Part shown: positions 57,336 through 64,000 of the stretch, one piece after another
How positions within the stretch are numbered: the first letter of the stretch is position 1
Layout: each line of letters opens with the position of its first letter
NCBI GenBank assembly: GCA_018398815.1
Contig: CM031616.1
Span: forward strand, 67,155,316-67,219,315
DNA: 64,000 nucleotides
Source of the DNA: Conus ventricosus
Lineage: Eukaryota > Mollusca > Gastropoda > Neogastropoda > Conidae
Direction: 5' to 3'
The notes under the pieces: model-generated
What the model saw: only the letters and a program-made list of their open reading frames with translations
Told to the model about the DNA's origin: nothing
Databases searched by the model: none
Position numbers and translations under genes: made by a program

Positions 57336-58074
57336 AATTCTGTCGATCTTTTATCCAAAACCAAAGAAGAACATTTTCATTCATTTCCAGATCAGCTGCT
57401 GTCCCCTTCTTACGAAGGTCAGTGTTGTTGCTCAAGCCAGTCCCTTCCTTCCTCACCATCACTGACTTCATAGCTCACACTCAGATTACTGCTTGGAGTT
57501 CTACCTTTCCCATCCCAGCTACTGGAGTAACTGTAAACTTCTTCATAGTAATGTCAGTGTCTGCACTGAACTTCAAAGCAATTCCATTGCTTCAAACGCA
57601 CCAGGCTGAATCCTAACACTATCAGTCAGATCATCCTAAGGAGAGTGACAGTACATCCATTGCGAATCGGACAAATGCAGTAAGCTGTAAGCCAGAGGTT
57701 GCGAATCACATGTGACTTTTCTCGTTTGAAAATTGCATGTGCGGTGTATAGTAGGCTGTGGTTGTGCAGTCATACCAGAAATTCAGTCCTTACTTGGCAT
57801 GGAGCTCAATGTCAAAATGTGTGTAGCATCTATGACTGACACATGCCAGTTTTCTTTGTTGTTTATGGCACAGGTTTATAAGAAACCTTTGTCCCTGTTT
57901 TTGCTCTTGGGTGTGAGCCTAGCCTGACTATAGAAACCCTTGGTCAGCTCTGTGAGCATGTGGTAGATTCATTGTTTGAATGTCTCCACAGCTGTCGAGG
58001 TGACTTGTTCAGTGTGTGTGGTGTGAACATGGGGATTCTCACAGATATCAACACATTAATAACCGTGAGATGCT

Positions 58075-58530
58075 CGTTGAGATGGGTGTCAGATGTTTGT
58101 GGAAATCCACTAGAAATACAGAGCTGGGTGTCAGATGTTTGTGGAAATCCATTGGAAATACAGAGATGGGTGTCAGATGTTAGAGGAAATCCACTTTATA
58201 GAAGAAAAAAATACAGAGCTGAGTGTCAGATGTTTGTGGAAATCCATTGGAAGTGCAGAGATGGGTGTCGGGTGTTAGGGGAAATCCACTTAAAATTTTT
58301 TTTATTTTTTTTTTTTAAAAGAGATGGGTGTCATGTTTGTGGAAATCCACTAGGAGTAAAGAGATGGGTGTCAGATGTTTGTGGAAATCGCTAGAAATAC
58401 AGTCGGGTGTCAGATGTTTGTGGAAATCCAGTAGAAATACAGCTCTAGACGGGTATCGGATGTTAGTGGAAATCCACTGGAAATACAGAGATGGGTGTCA
58501 GATGTTTTATGGAAATCCACTAGAAATATA
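58075..58530. repeat. tandem array, ~42-bp unit, about ten copies
   Basis: Units of GATGGGTGTCAGATGTTTGT then GGAAATCCACTAGAAATACA, with one A-rich and one T-rich interruption. Open frames across it (WVSDVCGNPLEIQ) reflect the repeat. Confidence 0.93.
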
Positions 58531-59299
58531 TCCTTATAGCATTCAGATTATCCTTGCTGCGTTCTTGAGCGCGAGTTTTGAACAAGGACAATTGAAAAAC
58601 TGTCAGTTTTATTATGGAGGGCACTGTTTACCCATGTCGGATTTATCACCTTTTTTTTATTTGATTATTTTTTTTAATTTATTTATTTTCCAATATGTGT
58701 ATGGTGTGAAGGTGAAAACAAAGCAAGACCTTTTTTTTTTCTCAATTGATCAGCCAGGCAGCTCTCAACAACATCTACTGATTTGTAATTCGTTGAGCTT
58801 GGATTGGCGACACTCGTGCACACATTATGCATGTGTGCCTGCAGACACATTTTCATTCATGGTAACTCGCTCACCATAACGCTTGGATACGCACACATAC
58901 ATTCTACTCATACATAATGGATCAAGGTAAACAAAACGAAAATTTTGCTTGAACATCATTTTTAGCAGAATTGTCTAATATCACATGCCTCAAACCCATC
59001 TTTGTAGTGTAAGTGAAATCATTGCAGAAGAACCTTTTTTTGTTTGTTTTTGTTTTGAGATCAGCATCAGTAAGGCCTTCCCCGTTTTCCCTTCCCCTCA
59101 AAGTTTCCTAGTTCCAGACTGGAGATGATATTGAATCAGAGGCTGCCGGTCTCACCTGGCGATGGATGGGTCTGAATCCTCTGCAACGTGGAAAGGAGGA
59201 GGAAAGGCAGCAAACAAGCCATCGACCTCCAAAGGTCCTTAGGCTTGTTTCCCTTAGTTGTCTGTGACTCGGCATGCAGATTGCAGTCACTTAATTGGG

Positions 59300-59670
59300 A
59301 GTTGAAAAGTGAAATAATTGACGTAAGATACAGGTGTAGAAAAGCGAAATAATTGACATATGATGCAGGTGTAGAAAAGCGAAATAATTGACGTAAGATG
59401 CAGGTGTAGAAAGTTCCGTGGTTAGGTATGATTCGGTTTTGTTCCAAGAAAAGCAAAGCAACTGACGTAAAAATGCAGGTGTAAAGAGTTCCGTGATTAG
59501 GTAGGATTCAGTTTTGTTCTATGAAAAGCACAATAATTGACTGATGATACGGTACTGAAAGTTCTGTGATCAGGTATGATTCAGTTTTGTTCTAAGAAAA
59601 GCAAAGCAACTGACGTACGATGCAGGTGTAAAAAGTTCCGTGGTTAGGTATGATTCAGTTTTGTTCTAAG
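59300..59670. repeat. tandem array of 40-70-bp related units
   Basis: Recurring AAAAGCGAAATAATTGACGT, GATGCAGGTGTAGAAA, GTTCCGTGGTTAGGTATGAT and TCAGTTTTGTTCTAAG, in six or so copies with partial units at the left. Confidence 0.9.
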
Positions 59671-59699
59671 CTCTATCGTGCTGTCTTTTGATGGTGGTT

Positions 59700-62600
59700 G
59701 TGTTTTGTATTGTTGTCTTTTTTTTGTTGTGGTCGTCATGTTTTTTGGGGTTTTTTTTTAGCTACAGTCTGTGATGAGCTTTTTGGTTGACTTCCTTTCA
59801 GTGATTTCTCTCTTGTTCCACGTTCCTACCCCCCAGCCCCCATCCGTTTTTGTGTTTGTATTTGATTGTATTGGTTTTCTTTCGCGCAAGGTGGTGATTT
59901 AGACATGTTGGGTATTTTTGGGTTTTTTTTGTTAGTATGGGATTTTTTTCATTTATTTATATAATTTCAGTTCTGTTAGTTTTTAAATGTGGTCTTTGAG
60001 TAATAGATGCATGAATGAAACAAAAAAGAAAAGAAAAAAAGTATTGACATCTTTGTATACATGTGTATATTTGCTATGAACACCTCACGTTTTTGTTTGT
60101 GTTGATTTTAAAAGATCTCTTATTACAGCTTTACAATTTTTTTTTTCTATTGAAAAAAGAAGACTCAAGAAACCTTGTCAGTGTGCTGTGTAAAAAAAAA
60201 AAAAAAAAAAAAAAAGAAAAAAGCTAGGGAGCCTGATCAAGAGTGATTGCAGATTCATCATTCATAGTTGATGTGAGTCTTTCTTTACACTTTTTTCCCT
60301 GTGCTTGATGACAGAAATCTGGCCTCTTTATTCATGATGAATTTGTTGAGGTAAAAAAAAAAAGAAAAAAACCACCAAAGTTTGCATTTACAATGGGGGT
60401 TGTAAACTCGATCCCGTTCTTGTCATCCGTGCGAAGAGAGACCAAGCAAGAGCTGCAGGCCCTCGATTTCCTGGGAAAAATGCCGGCAGAAAAAAAAGGT
60501 TTGGGGGGGGGGGGATTGGAGGAGATCTGATCTCCCGGCAGGGCTTGCGTTCCATTCCGTCCATGTTTGAAACAGCTGGTAAACATTTCTGTGCTTTCTG
60601 CCAGCAGCTCACTGGGTTTGAAGCCGACTGATGAAGAAGGGGAAAGAACCCAATCGCTCTGCAATGAGAGGCTTGATCTGTGGTGGTGGGATTGATAAAC
60701 ATTGGTCATTGTCCCTTCATTCTGCCACTGGTCAGTTGTTTGTGGTTGTTTTGGGTTGTTTTTTTTTACTTAATTGTTACCACTACCTTATTTTTTCTCC
60801 CCATGGTGTTTTTGCAGCATTGTTGTCTTTTTCGCCTGATATTATTATTGCGATTTATCAGTATCGATGGAATCATTCGTGTTGAACATCAGTTATTCCT
60901 TTTTCATCTCTCGTTGCATTTGTTGCCGTCGTCATCATTATGATTATGTTTGGTCTTGATCATCTTTACTCTACTGTCCCTCCATTTAGGGTTATTATTG
61001 CCCCCCTCCACCATTCTTTCGAGATGTTTTTTTCTTTCTCTTTTTCAGAACTGGCTTCTGGCGATTTGGTCTGTGATAGATATTGCCATACTGTGTTGAA
61101 TGCATGGGTTGCTGTGTGGTTGTGATGTTTAAGTGTAGCTGGGTTGTCCTTTGAACGGTCTTAGGGCTGCCGAGTCCCGCTTTGGCTTGCATTAGTGTTT
61201 TTTTTTTTTTTCAACATTTGACATTCTATTTTTTTGTGGATGATTAAACAATATGTTTATGTGCATATGTACAAATATACACACAATATTCTTTGATTAT
61301 TGTGATATATGTGTCTTTCTTTTCTCTCTCTTGATTGTTTTAAATGTTTTACATGTTTCTATGTTTTGATCAGTTTGTTCCATTGTCAGTGTTCCTTTAG
61401 TTTATTTTTAGTTTTTGGCATGAAAATAAATCTGAAAAAGAAAAAAAAAAACCGTTGGTGTTATCAATGTTGTGAAATCTTGTGGTGTGTATGTTGACCT
61501 TGAAGTGGTGTGTCGATTTAGATGTGTTGATTTGCTGCCCTCCTGTGTCTGTTCAGTGCCCGTGTTTGTGCAGTGGTGGACATGTTGTGAGCTTAATATG
61601 CACACTATCACTCCTTCAGTAGTATGTGATCTTGGGTCCTTGGTCAAGGAGCACGGCAGCTCAGCCAGATGATGAGGACAAACTTTTGCCCTGTCTGTGT
61701 CCACTGGAAGACTGTGTGTGATGTGAAAGACCAGCCCTAGAATGGTTTTCATATTGTGTCCGAATGAAAATCGGGAAGCTGGCTATTGACACAATCGGAA
61801 GGCAAAAACTTTGGCTTGCACTTTGTCTTTTTAAGGTAAATGCTTTCATTTCCTATCAATAAATTTCAGAGAAAGGGCTGCATCAGGTCAAGGCTTGCTG
61901 TGAGATGAGAACCTCATCTTGCTGATATCAAACCAGATCACCTAAGCTTGTCTGGAAGGGGCCAGTATCTGCCCTGAGCTTCCCTTAAACATGATGGAAG
62001 ACATTGCTGCCAGGTAATACAACTGCCGTAAGTCTGAAAATCAAATTCTACAGGAGAAAAAGAAGAACAAAGAAGAAAACAACTGATAATTTATCCCCAC
62101 AAGATACACTGCAAGCTGAGTTACAGTACAATGCCCCTTGGCCCGCTCTTATAGTATACTAAAAATCTGAAAAATGCAAAAAAAATCAAGTTAGGGCCGT
62201 TGTATTTCCGGGCGGGGACATGCTCTTCGTTGAATGGCCTCGATGCATTCAATAAGTTTGGGTGTCTTGGTCCTGGACAATAGATGCATGCTCGAGAGTG
62301 GGACGAAGAATGTAGGATTTGTAGGCCATCTGTCAAGGAAGCCAAGGCTCTGGCCGGCTGTGCGCACACCTTGATGTGTTTTTGCTCCTGTGGATGTTGC
62401 CATGTAAGTGAGGCTTTTGCAACAGCATGTACAGCGTTTCACTGTCAATCTGTTCAAGGATTCTGTCAAGCAACTAGAAAAGATGAAGAAAATCACTTTG
62501 ACATAATGTTACTGGACTGAAAGTTCGTGTTATAGATATGCAGCAGTTGACTGATTAAGCTTCGCTGTACATCATGGGTATGAAATGATCCTCATTGGTT

Positions 62601-63262
62601 ATTTTCACTTGATAACTGAGTTACTGTTAAGCTAAGTGCAGAAAATCTTATGAGTTTGTCAGTAAAGCCAGCAAAAATTATTTTGTTTACTCTTTGTAGT
62701 AGAAAGCAGACAATTTTGGCATGCTCAATTGACAAACTCATAGAATTTCTGCCAAGAATAAACAAAAGACAAAAACTTTATAAATGAAGTGGAAATAGTG
62801 ATAGAACTGTAGTAATTCCAACTGTGTAATGTGTCTGTAAAATGTTCTCCATTGAGCAGGTTTGAATTTGACGACAGCATTTCGATCACTGTGAAGAAAG
62901 GAAAAAAAAAACCAGGTGCGTGTGTTTGTGTGATGGAAAGTTTGGCATGAATACGTTCATAAACAGAACTGCAAGTGTAGTTCAGAGCAGAACTTGACCA
63001 AGCTCACTACTACTGAACACAATGTCTGGTGACAAGCTGGAAGATGGGAAGACAAAAGTTTTGACGTTAAAGACATCGGGCGCCACAGAAATTCTCTTCA
63101 AACCTGTTTTAAGTGTGTTGCACGAGAAATAGTTTGGAATCATGTTAAAGAAACATGTGAATGCTACCATAGGAAAAAACAAAGGCATCTGGTTGGTTAT
63201 ATCAAAAAGACATATTGCTCAGTGTGAGCAGAGGAAAGGTTGATGTGTGAAGTAGTGTGAAC
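59700..63262. other. intergenic, no gene recognised
   Basis: AT-rich with poly-A/T runs (60189-60213) and no motif-bearing open frame. A possible 56-bp exon at 62860-62915 is discussed among the findings. Confidence 0.4.
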
Positions 63263-63625
63263 TAGTTGCAAAGGGAGGTGACTGCAAGCAGAAATCTAAA
63301 CAAATGTGAAAAATTATTGCTGAAACTCTGCCCCCAAAAACGTTGACAAAAGAATCACAAGACAAAACACAACGCGTTTTGACCTCTTAGGTCTTCTTCG
63401 GGCAAGAAACACAACACTCAGGACAACGAAAATGAACGACCAATCACTTAGCTTCATCCAATTCGTCGCAAGATGGCCGTTCATTTTCACTGCCCTGAGT
63501 GTTACATATCTTGCCTGAAGAAGACCTAAGAGGTCGAAAGGTGTCGTGTTTTGTCTTGTGATTCGTTTGTCAACGTTTTTGGGCGGAGCTTCAGCAATAA
63601 ATTTTCACATTTGTAAAGTGAACTG
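63263..63625. repeat. palindromic repeat family P, best full copy
   Basis: The left arm starts GTTGCAAAGGGAGGTGACTG and includes AAATGTGAAAAATTATTGCT, AATCACAAGACAAAACACAA, GACCTCTTAGGTCTTCTTC. The right arm mirrors it: TTGCCTGAAGAAGACCTAAG, AGGTCGAAAGGTGTCGTGTT, TTGTCTTGTGATTCGTTTGT, GGGCGGAGCTTCAGCAATAA, ATTTTCACATTTGT. The centre is near 63450. Confidence 0.88.
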
Positions 63626-64000
63626 TCGTGGCTTTTGCTTTGTGTTTGGAAAGAAGCATGAACGTCTTGTGCTACTATTTTCTCTCTCTCTCTCTCGTTC
63701 GTTTGTGTATTTAGACTGGTGTGATAGCATGAATTTACACTAAATATTATTTACATTACAGTGTGAATGAATGGACACTAAGCATTATTTATGTTACGGT
63801 AGTGTGGGTGAAGTTGTACATAGTTTATATACCACATTTACAAGCAAGTATGTTTTATTTGCGATCACGATTGGCTGGGAATGGAATTGGAGGGTGGGTA
63901 GGCAAGTGGTACGTACGTTGCCAGACCTGTTTTTGAAAATTGCGTTGAATAGCACTGTCAACGTGTGTGTATATGTGTAGTGTGTGTGTGTGTGCGGTGT

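Overview
This window is animal nuclear DNA, most likely from a marine mollusc and probably a gastropod. The evidence is: split genes with GT-AG introns; very long CA/TG, CT and G/C simple repeats; a tRNA-headed SINE and several decayed non-LTR retrotransposons of the kind common in molluscs; and a secreted protein whose C-terminal module resembles sponge short-chain collagen C4, a family expanded in molluscs. The species is inferred, not proven. There are no bacterial genes, operons or CRISPR arrays.

Three host genes can be assembled by joining exons, all on the + strand. (1) The last three coding exons of a 1,4-alpha-glucan (glycogen) branching enzyme, GBE1, lie at 4183-4316, 7092-7209 and 11017-11055; the rest of the gene is upstream of the window. 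(2) A complete two-exon gene (23101-23379, 25632-26390) encodes a secreted 345-residue protein with a signal peptide, coiled coils and a cysteine-rich C4-like C-terminal domain. (3) A complete ten-exon XRP2/RP2 gene (30746-52801) encodes about 354 residues with N-terminal Met-Gly-Cys, a TBCC domain and a nucleoside-diphosphate-kinase-like C-terminal domain. As sequenced, exon 2 of RP2 carries a one-base frameshift next to a run of five G. The three genes are unrelated (glycogen synthesis, extracellular protein, ARL3/cilium trafficking) and simply share a locus.

Layout: 1-11 kb is the GBE1 3' end, with a zinc-finger-encoding TIR element, a nested 861-bp retroposon and a 34-36-bp minisatellite. 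11-23 kb is intergenic, with tandem repeats, a second zinc-finger TIR element inside a degenerate array, and a 1.7-kb satellite of 35-bp units ending about 240 bp before the C4-like gene. 23-26.5 kb is the C4-like gene. 26.5-30.7 kb is a LINE 3' end plus large CA/TG arrays. 30.7-52.8 kb is RP2, whose introns hold two LINE relics (one with another LINE inserted in it), huge CA/TG arrays on both sides of exon 2, and a 675-bp piggyBac-like MITE with TTAA target duplications. 52.8-64 kb is the RP2 3' flank and intergenic DNA with many minisatellites.

The most unusual structures are a family of about eight palindromic repeats whose arms carry a hammerhead-ribozyme-like CTGAAGA...CGAAACG motif, an exon boxed in by complementary CA and TG arrays, a retroposon with a 17-bp target duplication and two paralogous empty sites in the same window, and two TIR elements of one family that each carry the start of a BED-type zinc-finger gene.
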